From assembly GCF_003171515.1 (NCBI RefSeq), contig NC_089393.1:496001-560000 (forward strand): DNA of 64,000 bases, in the 5' to 3' direction. The position numbers were made by a program, and so were the translations under genes. The stretch comes from Pyrenophora tritici-repentis. Taxonomy: Eukaryota > Ascomycota > Dothideomycetes > Pleosporales > Pleosporaceae. The stretch's first letter is position 1. Every line of letters starts with the position of its first letter. The notes under the pieces are model-generated. The model was given only the letters and a program-made list of their open reading frames with translations, made no database searches and was not told where the DNA came from. This document shows, in pieces, positions 11,301 to 23,021 of this stretch.

Positions 11301-13614
11301 CTGGACTACATGCCCATTTGTCCCATCCCACTTCTTGGCCTCTGGATCCTCATATCCTTGCACGTGTTATGATTACACTGGCGGACGGCTCCTCAGCAGC
11401 TTGATTCAGATATGAGGGCTCTGGCGCGAATCGCAATGCTTCCAGATATCCGGCAACCTCATGTAGTACGTCGCCTTTCATCTGCCCCAGGGTAGCCGAG
11501 AACTGCGTGCTTGCTATGAAGGGGAGAGTCATTGATAAGTACAGTATTGTGCTGACCAAATCGACCGCCAGTTTCGTGACCTGGGTGACACGACTGGATC
11601 TGACTCCGTGAAGAACCGGCTTGGTCAGTCCTCTAATAATGTGCCGGACCAGGAGCCATCTGAGGCTGTTGCGGTTGATGGATGTGGGACACAGCTATCA
11701 TCGTCCTTGAACGATCCGTTCCGCCATAGCGAGCCATTCTGGCCGTTGTTCATGCATGCACGTTGGGAAGGGTCGAAATTCCGTACGAGGTTGACTCGCT
11801 GACCTCGCTCTCAACCGGCATACCGGTCTGTACGGGACCTCTGTGTTTGCGGAGGAAGACTCCATGTATTGTGCCAGTCTTTAGAAGACGGGATCGATTG
11901 GCTTTGAGAGAAGAGATCGTTGTCCAGAGCTTGGCTGTCGAGTGACTTTGATGTTTTCAGACTTAGCGACAGACCGTTGTCCTAGCCAGGATGAAATTGG
12001 ATAGGTCAAAGGGCCATATACTCTCTCAGGGAATGTGAAGAGACCTCGACAGCTCTTTCTCTACTTGATTGCAAGTCAGTACAAGTAAGAGATAGTGAGA
12101 TTCAGGAAGTGTCTTGTGACATGGAAGGGGCAGGTGTTGCGAAAGTGGAGCTATCCTCAGAATTTGCACTGCGACATAGGCGACGAGCCCGGCCTAGCTC
12201 AAGCAGGTCGTAATACCGAAGGCAGAGTGTATACTGGACTCAAGAAGAGAGGGGATATGAGTATGTGACTTACTGGCATGATGGCGCTGCCTTGCCACCC
12301 TTGCGGTAGCTACGAAAAATGCCGTGAGGAAGTCAAGCTGTCTCTGGGAAATGCCAGGGGATGCTCAGCAGAGCTGTATGCTATAGTCTGAATCTGGTGT
12401 ACATGACTAAAGAGGTAGACGACACGAGTGAGGTGGTGTTGGGGTAGTGGAGTGGAGTGTAGAAGAGTTGGAGCTGGAGGCGGGGTGGGAAGTAAGTATA
12501 GCGCCGTTGCCACCGGCGCTAGCCTCACCGCAGAAGTCCACGGCCTCAAGTTCACTACCGCTGAGCATTCAGGATAGTGAAGAGTCTTACAGAAATCGTA
12601 GCAGCACCAGGATACTTGGAGGAGAATAACACGAGCTTCGCGGTACTCCTAGTACAACCTCGAGTGTGTCCATAGGTAGGGTGTTGAGATACGAGCAATA
12701 GAGGGTAGAACAGCAAAGGGTTCGATGAATGGACCCTGAAGTATTGCACCATGGTGTGAGTGGGCGCTCACCGACGGGATGCAAATGTAAGGATGCAACG
12801 CCACCACATTAGAATGAGAGTATAGGCGAGTTTAAGGCGAATATAACGAGTTCTGCGCTTCTTTTAGTACTATTCTAGGACTTTTGTGTCTGATGGTTCC
12901 AGAGATACAGCATGGGCAGGGTAAACTGCTTGAGACTCCCGTTCTGCTTTAGCGCCTCGAGCCACGCTACCTCGCTATCGCCACCTCACTATTGTTCAGA
13001 GTATCTTGTAACTCAGATAACCCGCTCTACAAATACAAAAACCCTCTACAGGAAGAGAATAACGTCGCTGTGTTTTCTCTTCTTCACACGAGCCTTGGAA
13101 GTATCAGATGTAACAATCACGAATCCCCTACCCTACCTTAAACGTTCAAACACCGCAGTCTTACTCGACATCTCTCCGCAACTCGTAGCTTCTAAATCAT
13201 CGATCCAACGCGTCGCTATACGCTGAATAACAAGCTGGTACTTGAACTACCCAGACCGCCAAACTGTACCATTCAAGGAGTGGCCAGCGAACACATACAA
13301 ACCGCGCGAAGTCTCGAGTCTCGCTGTGAGCCAGCAACAGAATTTCAAGTCTACACGAGGATAGTTGTACCCAAGAACTTCACAAAATAGGTGTACGAGA
13401 GTACACGTCTCCAGGGCATAAAGGGGATCACGCGCTTGCTGGACGATGGGAAAGCGATCATGTACATATATCTAGGATCAAACGTTGTATAAAGGCTGTC
13501 TGTTTAGTTGAGACAACAACTTAAGCTATATTTATAAGGGCACTTGTTCATATTGTATATAAAGCTGTAGGATAGGCGTTCTCTTTAATCGCGGACTTTT
13601 TGCTTGAATGTCAT
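8334..13614. other. 5.3-kb gene-poor block
   Basis: Only ORFs below about 135 codons, overlapping on both strands, with no recognised domain. A plus-strand stretch at about 11,560-11,802 (ending RWEGSKFRTRLTR) and minus-strand stretches at 11,350-11,559 and 10,812-11,213 look the most protein-like. They are interrupted by stops and could be remnants of decayed genes. Base composition is not strongly AT-biased, so heavy RIP is not evident. No tRNA, long terminal repeats or inverted repeats were found by eye. Confidence 0.5.
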
Positions 13615-13829
13615 ATTTTGAAGTAATTTATACGCCTCACCTTGGGATGCATTGTCGCGTCAATTGCGATCTTTTGAAGTAGGTTGTGCACCTTATCTTT
13701 GGGCGTATCGTCGTACTAATTGTGATCTTTTGAAGTGGATTATGCGCCTCAGCTTCGGGCACCTCGTCGTGTGGGTATCATCTTTTGAAGTAGGCTGTGC
13801 GCCTCACCTTCAGGCGCCTTGTTGAGTCT
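13615..13829. repeat. Tandem repeat, four copies of a ~56-bp unit
   Basis: The anchor TTTTGAAGT recurs at about 13,615, 13,671, 13,727 and 13,782 (steps of 56, 56 and 55 bp). Each copy is followed by a variant of TGTGCGCCTCACCTTCGGGCG and then CGTCGTGT. Copies differ at many positions, so the array is old. It is probably non-coding. Confidence 0.85.
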
Positions 13830-14006
13830 ATACAAAGCTGCAGACAAGCTCCACTGTAAAAATCTTTTGTGTCTCTAAGCTTTTGATAGTGGCGAGAGAT
13901 ATATACGTAAGATACACTATTCTCTTTTGATTACCTCAGTCCTTTCCCTCGTAGAAAGTCTAGTCTGCCCCCTTTCCCCAGATCCCAGCTTCACAAACGC
14001 AAGCCA

Positions 14007-15053
14007 TCATTCCTCCTCTCCCTTAGGCAGCTGCTCAGCCCTAAGCCTTTCCTCCTTATTGTGATCCTGCAACACCCCTGTCCCCCACCCCAAGGTCTCT
14101 CCCTCCAGCGTCATGGGCCACTCATCCAACCCCCTCCACACCTTCTTGCCACGCACCACATACTCCCAGCACCCCCTCGCATACACAGTTCTGGGCGTCC
14201 CTATTCCCGATAACGCCGGCCTGCGAACCTCTATTGTCTCACCGTAATGTTTGTAGTGCCACTTGCCGTCTGTAGGCTGGCCCTCGGGAGGACAGCGCTT
14301 GGAGCGGAGGTACTCGAGGCGCTCGATCTCGTTGACCCAGAAGCGGGTCAAGACCTCGTGGTCTTCGAGGGATGTGAGCGAGGGGTGGGGAAGTGGTTTG
14401 TTAAGGCCGGTGTAAGGGGCTGCGCAAAGTATGCCGATGCCTGGTAACAGGATTGTATTCGATGAAGAAGAAAGCTATCTGCAGTGCAACGATATCTGTA
14501 TACGTTTGGCTTGTTGTTCACGTAGCTTCTCGAAGCATCTAAAGTGCCGAGGAAGCTCCGAAGGTTCCACCGAGGATCACCATAGCATCTGGGCTCTAGC
14601 CCGTTACAGCCGGTGAGCCAGTGGGGGCGGTCGGTCGGATTGTTGTCGTATTGAAGGTCGCAGAGGGCGAATATGTATGTTTCCATTAGCGAAGTTTGGG
14701 CCTGGATCATGTTAGTTGTTGATGCCTAGGGGGATTGGAGAGTGTACGACTTCATCGTCATCTTGGTTATCGCTGTCCTCCTTCTCCTGGTCAACGCGCA
14801 GAGAATGACAAGTTGCGCCCATATCAGTGTCGTCATCTTCAACATCTATTAGAGTTCTTGCGACGGTGCTAGTATCCCTCCTTCTCTTCTTCTCTTTATT
14901 CCGATCTGACAATAACTCTGAGGGGTTGGAAAGAATGCTGCTCAGCTCGCTACTGGTGTCCGTAATAACAGCGTCGACACTGTCGTAGTTGTCTAGTACC
15001 ATTTTGTCTTCGCACTCCGTATCAGGCGCGCTTTGATGTGAATTGGTCTGCAT
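14007..15053 (-). CDS. Conserved-looking hypothetical protein, three exons
   Basis: Exons 15053-14748, 14701-14522 and 14474-14007 (all whole codons) give 317 aa. Intron 1 (46 bp, GTAC...CTAAC...CCAG) has a textbook branch site. Intron 2 (47 bp) has a GTGAAC donor, and other donors are possible. Residues 1-102 are acidic and disordered, with a basic KEKKRRR patch and a DVEDDDTDMG run. The C-terminal two-thirds is folded, with ILCAAPYTGLNKPLPHPSL, RFWVNEIERLEYLRSKRCP and GTPRTVYARGCWEYVVRGKKVWRGLDEWP. I do not recognise the family. The basic patch beside an acidic region would suit a nuclear protein, but that is a guess. Confidence 0.6.
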
Positions 15054-15370
15054 AGTTGATTTTGAGATCAGCCTAAACAAGATCAGGTATTAGGGTAGTG
15101 ATGGTATGGGCCTTAGAATCAAGGAACGGATTGAAGCAAAGAAGACAGTGAATGCAGGTGACTGTTAGTATAGATGGGATGACCACAACGGCGACTCTAT
15201 CGCAATCAAGCCAGCCACGCTAGTACAAATCTCGCGCCTCACTATCCCTTACCACTCACGTTCTAATCTTTGCGAGCAGACACCTGTAGTATATTGCAAT
15301 TGTTACACACATAGTACTCCTTAGATTGTGCTCTTTATATCATACTCTCTATATACACAGCACTGTCATT
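15054..15370. other. Divergent spacer
   Basis: Head-to-head promoter region between the two hypothetical genes at 14,007-15,053 (-) and 15,371-16,101 (+). No defined element is seen. Confidence 0.4.
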
Positions 15371-16101
15371 ATGGCACAAGACAAGCGCGCTGTGTGTAAT
15401 AATCCCTCAGTTCTCGCTGAAGGTCACAGTCACAACGTAATGCAGCACCAGTTTAACTATGTCGCAAAGAACACATTTTCGATACCGTAGATCATAAGTT
15501 ATTCCCAATTAACTGGGTAAGTCCTTGTCGTATCTTGTGTCCAAAGCCATCAGCCACTAACCACCACCTGGAAATATAGGTCGAGCAGATTATTAACCAA
15601 AGCACGAAACAACGCAAGTGCAACCTCGAAAAGGCGCTGTACATCACCACTGCCCGCCTCGATGGCAGATCAGTGATTACGTATGAGCTTGAGTGGGCAA
15701 AACAAGTAGCTCTCGAGGAAGAGGAACTGGCCATAATGGAGATGGTCGGAATAGTTGAGAAGGATGACAAGAATGCCAAGTGGAAGGCGAGATGGAAGGA
15801 ATTCAGGATGCCAGAAACTTCGAGGCAGAAGGGAACAGAGCCGCATCAAGCAACATCCTTCAAGGACAAAGAGAAGAAGCAAGCTCGAGATCCAGAGCTG
15901 GAGCCGCAACAAGCAAACCAATTCAAGGGCAAGGGCAAGGGCAAGGGCAAGGAGCCAGCTGAAGCTCCATCTCCACTTCCGGACCTAAACCCCTCTATAA
16001 AGTGGCCCCATAAGCACACAATCGCCAAGAATGCGCTAGACAGAGCGAGGAAGCCGGAGTCCAACTGTCAGATTGTGATGGGTTATCAAAGACGGGGATA
16101 A
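15371..16101 (+). CDS. Hypothetical charged protein, three exons
   Basis: Exons 15371-15422, 15470-15516 and 15580-16101 give 206 aa in frame. The second intron is strong (GTAAGT, branch CACTAACC, ATATAG); the first (47 bp, GTCACA...AAAG) is weaker. The N-terminal half contains FDTVDHKLFPINWVEQII and an acidic helix ALEEEELAIMEMVG. The second half is charged and low complexity, with a GKGKGKGKE run from repeated AAGGGC units. The product ends with a block (PSIKWPHKHTIAKNALDRARK) whose DNA seems to recur in decayed form downstream. No family is recognised. Confidence 0.45.
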
Positions 16102-17429
16102 TAGTATAATAATATGATCGGGGATCGATTGTATTGTTCTGGTCTGATGTCGTCTTGTTCTGTTGTCCAACGCTGTTCGATCAGTTGGGTCGCGGTGGAT
16201 TGTGCGCGCTGACTAATTTAACTGATCCACAGAATCCACAGCTCCGAACACCCGGATTTTGTCCACCACCCAAAATATGCCCATATTCTGACACCAACAT
16301 TCCGCCATCTAAGCCAAGGGAGCCAGACCCCTTGATAAAGTGGCTCAACTAAGCTCAAGCTTATCAACTGAGCGCCAGGCGAGGAAAGTAAGCCCAACCT
16401 CAACATGGCTCTTCCCTGAGTTAGAGGAATTAGAGCTGGGAGTCGAGAACAGACCCAGACCCGTCTGTGGAATGGCCAACTAAGCTCACAATCATTAACA
16501 GAGCCTAGGCGAGGAGCGGAAGACCAAGCCCAACACCCTTTCCTCTAAGTTAGAGGAAAAGCATCCCGTCCCCTGAGTCAGAGGAGCCAGAGACGAACAC
16601 TGAAGTCCCGGCACAGTGTCATGCACTCTCATCTAGCATATCACTGCGGAAGATATTGAGACGGCTGTACAAGTTAACAGCAGAACAACACCTTAATGCT
16701 TGTCATGAACTGCCGACACTTGCTTTGATACCGATAATTGCTCTCAGACAACAAACTACACAGACACAAACAGGTAGAGGAATGGTATTCTATCTCCCCT
16801 CGGTTCTATTCATCGGCCAGGTCCCATGACCAAGATCCAGTACATTGAACTTGGCGAACACATGGAGCGTTTCTCACTGATGCATGACTGGGATGAAGTT
16901 GTGGAATGGAAAGTTCCGTTCTCCTTCTAGGCTTTTGTAAGTGCCCATGTAGTGCCTTACAGGTCCAGGGGTCTACGTTTATGTCTTGTAGCTATTATAA
17001 AAGAATACGGATATACAAATACAAATACGCCCTCCACAGAACTCCTCGCTCATATCATCGTCATCGTCAAAACATCACACATACATCTCTTGCGTCGATA
17101 CTTCTGCTCCACCCCTTTGTAACAGGCTGAGCCTATTACATGCGCTACGCTGTGTGCGTAGCTGTCGTCATGCGATTCCTTCGAGATACATCTATAGGTT
17201 TCTGTCATCATCCATCTAATTCTACTTCGGCCCATCTTCGGTCCGCTCCTGTATTTATGTACAGCTAGCATCCTTTTGTAGCTCTTTGTCAAATCCACTC
17301 TGTTACAAGGCATCTCTTGATCAGTCATCTGTGTATCGTCATCGATACAGCCGCTGGGGTCTAGCCCCTTACACCCTTCCCCTCAACAAACACACACAAA
17401 CACACATACTCTCTCTTCCCACAGACCCC
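16102..17429. other. Spacer with decayed short repeats
   Basis: A 15-bp phrase close to CCCTGAGTTAGAGGA occurs at 16414-16428, 16543-16557 and 16571-16585. Segments at about 16,337-16,393 and 16,469-16,528 resemble the 3' coding part of the gene ending at 16,101. Beyond 16,620 nothing coding is seen. Confidence 0.55.
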
Positions 17430-17915
17430 CTACATATGATCATGCCTCCCCAGCAACTTCCCCTTCTTGCCCAACGCCTTCGCCTCACCCTGTTTGATCT
17501 TCGCAAGTCTCGCCCTACAAAACTCGTTAGCATCATCCTCACCGCACTCCTTTCTATCAAATACTTACTCCTCACCAGCTTCCCTCTCTAACCTAGCAAC
17601 ATGTTCCCTCGCCTCCCTCACCGCATTCCTAGCAACAAAAAGCGCGCGATCGGCATCTCGTTCCGCGGCTTCAGCATTCATCAGACTCTGTTTCGCAGTG
17701 GCGATGCTAGGGTCCCCGGAGCCGGTACTGCGGCTGAACATCCCGGATGTGCGTTTGGGGGACGAGGTGCTGGTGCGGTGGGTGGATGTCGAGGTTGTGC
17801 TGTGGTGGGCGGTGCTGGGAGAGGAGGAGCGGCGGCGGGAGAAGAGGGAGTGTTTTTGTGCTGGGGGCGGTGGAGGAGGAGGGGAGGGTTCGCGTTTGGA
17901 TCCGAATAAGGGCAT
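17430..17915 (-). CDS. Small Ser/Pro-rich protein with C-terminal charged helix
   Basis: Exons 17915-17569 and 17514-17430, joined across a 54-bp intron (GTAAGT...GCTAAC...TGTAG), give 143 aa. The start MPLFGSKREPS is chosen because TATATAAAG lies about 135 bp upstream. A run of seven prolines is followed by a Ser/Thr/Arg-rich segment, then a helix of about 60 residues (AEAAERDADRALFVARNAVREAREHVARLE). That helix continues through the splice into EEARLAKIKQ and ends GRHDHM. I recall similar small uncharacterised proteins ending in a KIKQ...LGRH tail in other filamentous ascomycetes. Function is unknown. Confidence 0.75.
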
Positions 17916-18045
17916 TTTGGTGGTTTGTTTATTCGTTGTCGGAGTGTTTGTCGAGAGTCGTTGATGTGTTGGACTAAACTTCAAACTTGCAACTCTTAGG
18001 TATCTTACAACAAAATGGTACAAGAACCCACCGCGATAAAGCCCA

Positions 18046-18054
18046 CTTTATATA
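18046..18054 (-). promoter_or_regulatory. TATA box of the small Ser/Pro-rich gene
   Basis: TATATAAAG on the minus strand, about 131 bp upstream of the ATG at 17,915. Confidence 0.5.
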
Positions 18055-18737
18055 CCACTCATCCACCCGCCTATCCCCTGTCACACAAACCCCCTTTTCC
18101 CCCTCCGTCCATTCATCCTCGCTGTCTGTTGTCACCAAAAAGCAGGGTCACCGTATCCTATGACGTCAATCCTACCGTATGTAGCACAAGATCCGCGGCC
18201 ACCATCATCAACAAGCCAGCCGCCATCGTCATCGGCAATCTGCACACACGGAGGTGAATTACCAGAAATGTGTGTAAGGACTGATTAAAAAAAAGCGATT
18301 GAATGCGACACGCGACAAATGTGATGGAGTGTAGTTGTTGGAATTATGTGGGTCATGGTAAGCTTGCCGGTCTTGGTGTACCGAAGTCCAGGTACGGTAG
18401 TAGAGCTAGTGAGCTTGTTCGTACTTTGCTCTAGGAAATATCAAGGATGGGGTTGCCGATGTAGCCGTGATGTGGGTATTATCTAAACGTGCAGGGGAAG
18501 AGATGGAGAATTGATTGATGCTTAGATTTTGCTTCCATCTTGCAGATATGATAAGATCCCGCCGTCATAGCTATGCGACATGGGATCTTCACTTGCACTT
18601 CTATAATCATTTATACATCCGGCTCTCCCGACAGATGCCATGAACCCCATCATGTTGGATGGTCGCGCGCCGTGTAATGCAATGTGTATACCCCAGACGC
18701 CGCCCAATGCATCGCTGTAACACAAGACAAGCAAGAA
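18055..18737. other. Intergenic spacer
   Basis: Between the small Ser/Pro-rich gene's promoter and the transporter stop codon. No gene is seen. Confidence 0.5.
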
Positions 18738-20532
18738 TCAACCACATTTGGCGCTCTCATTGTTCCCCATCATCGTCTTGCTCGTAGTTTTGATGATGCT
18801 GATGACCATGACCGTGCATCCAAACGCCACAACTCCGCCTGCAAGATACGTCTTGCTGCTCTTCTGGCTCAGTTTGATATAACAAAGAGGCGGCAGGATG
18901 AACGCCAATGCGCACGCAGAAGTAGCGCCGAAAAGTTCGAAGACGACACCGAGATCGCAGGTGAGGAGGGATAGGGTAAGCGCGGTGACGACGAGCGAGG
19001 TGGTGAAGATGAGATGGCGGTTGGGGTTGTAAGGTTCATCAGGGAACCAGTAGTTGTTCATTACTTCTCGACACACAAAGGCTTCAAGGGGGAGGGTGGT
19101 GAGCATGTTGAGGCCGAAGAAGAGGCGTGCAATGTTGACCATGAGATTGTCATCTGGGAAGTTGTTAAGCACATTGCCTAGCGTCTTGTCTCCAAAGGTC
19201 AAGTAACCTGAGAGAGCCATGACGAGACATGCGACCAGCGAGATGCTGGTGCTGTAATGTGTTACGCGCGAGAAGCGGTCGATGGTGGGTTTGCGCAGCG
19301 AGCCGTAGATGAGCAGGCTGTTGTGATGGCAGACGAAAGCAAAGGATATTACGCCTATGGCTTCGAATATGCCGGAGTTTATAACGAGCGAGCCACGGAG
19401 TTGGCCTTTCGATTCTGGGGGTACGCGGAATGCTTGGGTCACGACTGTGATGATGATGACGATCATACTGACAAGTGCCAGGCCACTGGCTTTGGCGAGC
19501 TGCTTCGTGTTAGCTCATGCAGTGCTGAGATTCCAGGTGGCATTACTTTGGAAATGTCACGGTAGAGTGACAAGGGAAAGGATATGCCGAGAATAAGCAA
19601 TATCATCACAGCCCTTCTGTTAGCGAGGAGCCAAAGAAAGGGCATGTCATCCAACGAGGGGAAGAATGAGTTCAGAACTCTTGGTATGGTGTCGCCGACA
19701 ATAACACAAAAGGCCACCATGCCACCAAAGGCACTACACACTGTCAATACACCTCTTTCCAATTGTGTCACGGTGAACATACAATAGCCATTGGGCCAAA
19801 GATATTGCTATCAGTCCCGACTTCCCAAAGCAGTGTTGTACCGTGGCCTGGAACGAATCTGTTCCGCTGAGCTTCGAGTTTATGACAATGAGCCGTATTG
19901 TCCAGTCTACCACGATGGTGAGGCCGATGAGAAGCGCGGTGCCTGTTATGAGCCCTGCGTTACGAATTGCATATGGCTGACCAATGATACCTGCGCCTCT
20001 GCTTCGTATTAGTCTCTGACATCTCATATTTGCTATACTTCAAGCCTTACATGATGCTGTTTGCCATATTCATGAAAGCGCTTCGCATACCGCTGCGTGG
20101 CCGCGCGTTCTCCAAATGGTCTTCTGGATTGAACGACTCATTCGCAACCGTAACACTGGGCGCCTCAATGCCGGTAAGCAACGGCAGTCTTTGCACTCTT
20201 TCATGGCCGTCCGGGTCATCCAGGTAGTTGTCGCCTTCCAGCTCCAACCAGTCGCCAGCATTATTCCCATTTCCATTTATGGATCTCCTCGGCTCTTCGA
20301 AGCGCACTCGATTCGGCGTCCTCGGTGCGCCATCAGGCCGCGGCTGTGCAAACGACGATTGGCGCTTGATGCCACCATTTGGACGTGAATCCGGGGGTAC
20401 TGGAGATTCGGAAGCAGTGCGCGATGATTTAGAAGATGGCGACAGGTTCCGTGGACTCGTCTTCTGTTCGTGTTCAGGTTCCGAGTCGCTGTCTGAAGGA
20501 TGCTCATGCAGGAGCTTCTGGCTTTCGCTCAT
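18738..20532 (-). CDS. Vacuolar-type amino-acid transporter (AVT/AAAP family)
   Basis: Four exons: 20532-20051, 19998-19783, 19733-19547, 19499-18738, with introns of 52, 49 and 47 bp, give 548 aa. The N-terminal 150 residues are a Ser/Pro/Glu-rich cytosolic tail (MSESQKLLHEHPSDSDSEP). The transporter core (PF01490) starts at the first splice with NSIIGAGIIGQPYAIRNAG, and continues with AQWLFAFGGMVAFCVIVGDTIPRVL and FVCHHNSLLIYGSL. About eleven hydrophobic segments follow. The family moves neutral amino acids with protons, often at the vacuole; the closest yeast relatives appear to be the Avt proteins with acidic N-terminal tails. Substrate is not predictable. All three splice joins rebuild conserved motifs, so the gene model is strong. 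Confidence 0.93.
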
Positions 20533-21129
20533 CGTGGCATTGTCGAGATTTAAGGAGGCGTTGACGGCGAGGGTAGCCGTGACGGTGTCATTCGCGACTT
20601 CTAAGATCGGACTTTAGACCCCTGTAACTACGCTAGATCAAATTTGTTCTGGCGCGCTTCATCGCTCCCGACTGCGAAACGTGGGGTGAGCCCCGTCGGC
20701 ATCACAAAATGCGCCCAGGAAAAATCACATGCACGTGCTTGTCTTTGGAACTTGCATGTTTGGGTGTATTACTATCCATGGGTAGATGTTTTTATATCGT
20801 TCATATTTGGAATCATTGATTATACACGTTGAGAAAAAGCAAGCACTCTGCAGTCAGCTCACGTCGTCGTCAGCCAGAGCTGAGGCTATGAATTGTATTC
20901 TAGTAACCAGTGCGCTTTACCGTTTAAAGATTGATGGTTTTTTAGTAGATGCATCGCTGAGAGGACGATAGTGGCATTGCATTCCGAAACTGCTTCTCGG
21001 CGATAATTGTTCCGCCTATTGGTTCCAGGTAGACGAGGACGTAAAGCATGGAAATTGAGAGCGGAGTCACTCTAGACAGTGCAATCAACACATTGCGGCG
21101 TTGTTTTGAAATTGAAAGTTCCATTCTAG
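20533..21129. other. Intergenic spacer
   Basis: Transporter promoter on the left and the 3' flank of GTPase 1 on the right. Only short ORFs. Confidence 0.5.
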
Positions 21130-22307
21130 CTACATCATCACGCATGGCTGATTAGCCATTTGCCGAAGATACCTTTCCTTCAACTGTTTCTGCACCACTA
21201 TCCTCTGCTTCTCCAAATCCAATGCATGAGCCTCGTGTGCAAGTTTCAAGCTTTCCTGCTGCCTCTTCTCGTACTCTTCAAAACGTTTCCTCGTCTCCTC
21301 GATCATCTGCTCGGAGCTGAGTCGGAGACTGGCCATCTCCTGATACTGCTTAGTGAGCTTCTCTTGATATTCCTTTCTTTCCAGTTCGCGGATCTCTTTA
21401 TCCTCTTTGCTTTGCTTCTCTCGCGCTTCTTTTACCTCCCTTTCCAAGTCTTTCAGCTTTTTCTCGTAATGCTTGATAAGGTGTTCCACTGTCGAGGCTA
21501 GCTCTCCGCCTGCGCCTGTGTCAACCAGATCTTTTCCCTGGTCGACCATTTCGCGTTGGATATCGAGTGTGACTGGCCGCTTCCTGCCTCTAAGATAATT
21601 GATGATTTTGAGCGCTGATTCTTTGCCCTTGTCGTGGCGATAAACTTTACTGCCGTGATCTATCATCCTCTTCCAAAGCTGAGGTTCACTTTTCAGTTGC
21701 TTTTCCCTCTCCTTCGCTGCTTGCTCGCCTGCTTGGTCCCACATGGTCGTCGCTAGGACTACGCTGGCGAGAGTTTCCTCGCCGCATAATTTCTGAAACA
21801 TTTTGAGGTTCTTGATGCCGCTGCCACCCACTCGAAAGTCAGATATCCTCTGGAGGTAGATTATACCCGCGAGCTTCACGTTCGACATGTGCGCTTTACT
21901 AAGCCAAATGGCAACCTCTCGTAGGATTTCAGAATCAGACCGGTACGTATCGTCGAAGCCTGGTGTATCAACCAGGTATATATTGGTGCCATCTTCGGCC
22001 TTGTAAGTCGCTACCTGTACTGCTGTTGTGCCTTGATATAGTCAGATCGGAACACATGTAGTGTGAGTGATGCTACTCACATGAATCTAAGCCATGTCCA
22101 ACCTCAAGTTTTTCCTCTGCAAATAGATTGACAAATGTTGTCTTTCCGCACCCAGTGATACCCATCACGGCGATTATGATGTCGTCGGGCCTTTGGAACA
22201 CGGTTAGTGTACGATTTCATCGACCCTAGAAAGACATACTTCAAATTTGGGAGACGCAGCTCCTCGCGATGAGGGCTGTCCACCCTACTTCCTCTATTCG
22301 CTATCAT
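21130..22307 (-). CDS. AIG1-like P-loop GTPase 1 with C-terminal CaaX box
   Basis: Exons 22307-22240, 22190-22081 and 22031-21130 give 359 aa. Introns of 49 bp each sit just before the P-loop (phase 2) and inside a Cys codon (phase 1). The G domain runs from about 25 to 215: G1 GITGCGKTT, G3 LVDTPGFDDT, G4-like position TTMWDQ. Residues about 235-345 are a long charged coiled coil (KKLKDLEREVKEAREKQ and on). The protein ends CVMM, a good CaaX farnesylation signal, so it is probably membrane-attached. The fold resembles AIG1/GIMAP-type septin-like GTPases, which in other lineages act in immunity; the role here is unknown. Two paralogues follow. Confidence 0.85.
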
Positions 22308-23021
22308 ATTTGCGTGCCGAAAGGAAGACTTTATAGTATAATGATTTGATTGAAGAAAAATTTGAGTCCTTGTATAGCTTCAGCCTTGTGAAGCAGGCGC
22401 GAGGGTTATATCGATATTGCAAAGCAAGGCAGAAAGGCAGCATTCTACTGCCTGGGCTATGCGAGCTGTAGGTGCAAGTACAGGCGCCATGCATACAGCC
22501 ACACCGCGCTGTGACCAACAGTGCGCTCCCAAAGCACCTTGCGATATCATCCGCCTGCTCATGCAAGTCGCCGGGTTAGTAATTGGGTAAGGCTTACGGG
22601 GAGGCCCATTTCGAAGGTCAGACGGCGTCATGACCACTCCACCATATGTATTGCTATTAGGCAACCATTCTGAAGGAGCTGACCGGCGAACGCCAGCTCA
22701 TTGACTGATACTACAGTTTGTAATGTGCATCGCCCTAGGTGGGGGCAGTGTATGCACCTCTCTGCGCCGGGAAGTGACAGATACGGATATTGTTCCCGTA
22801 GCTTCCAGCCAGTCAAAGCTAGTGACACTACACCATTGACTATTGCGCTATGATACATGCAAAGCCACCATTACAAACTGAGTGGATACGAGGTTTGAGA
22901 CAAACATTGTTTTGCTTTACATACAATGTTCGAAAATGGGCACTGGGCGATGTATCTAGTAACGGTGGAAATTTATTAAATCCATTAACTTCACTTAGTA
23001 ATCGATTGTCACTGTAATTGG
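22308..23021. other. Spacer between GTPase 1 and GTPase 2
   Basis: Presumed GTPase 1 promoter. TATAAAG lies only 22 bp upstream of its ATG (22329-22335), which is unusually close. No gene is seen. Confidence 0.45.

Noticed and set aside
8334..13614. Possible tRNA genes or RIP-mutated transposon
   Set aside because: No GGTTCGANTCC box with matching A box was found, and the block is not AT-rich or TA-enriched to the eye.
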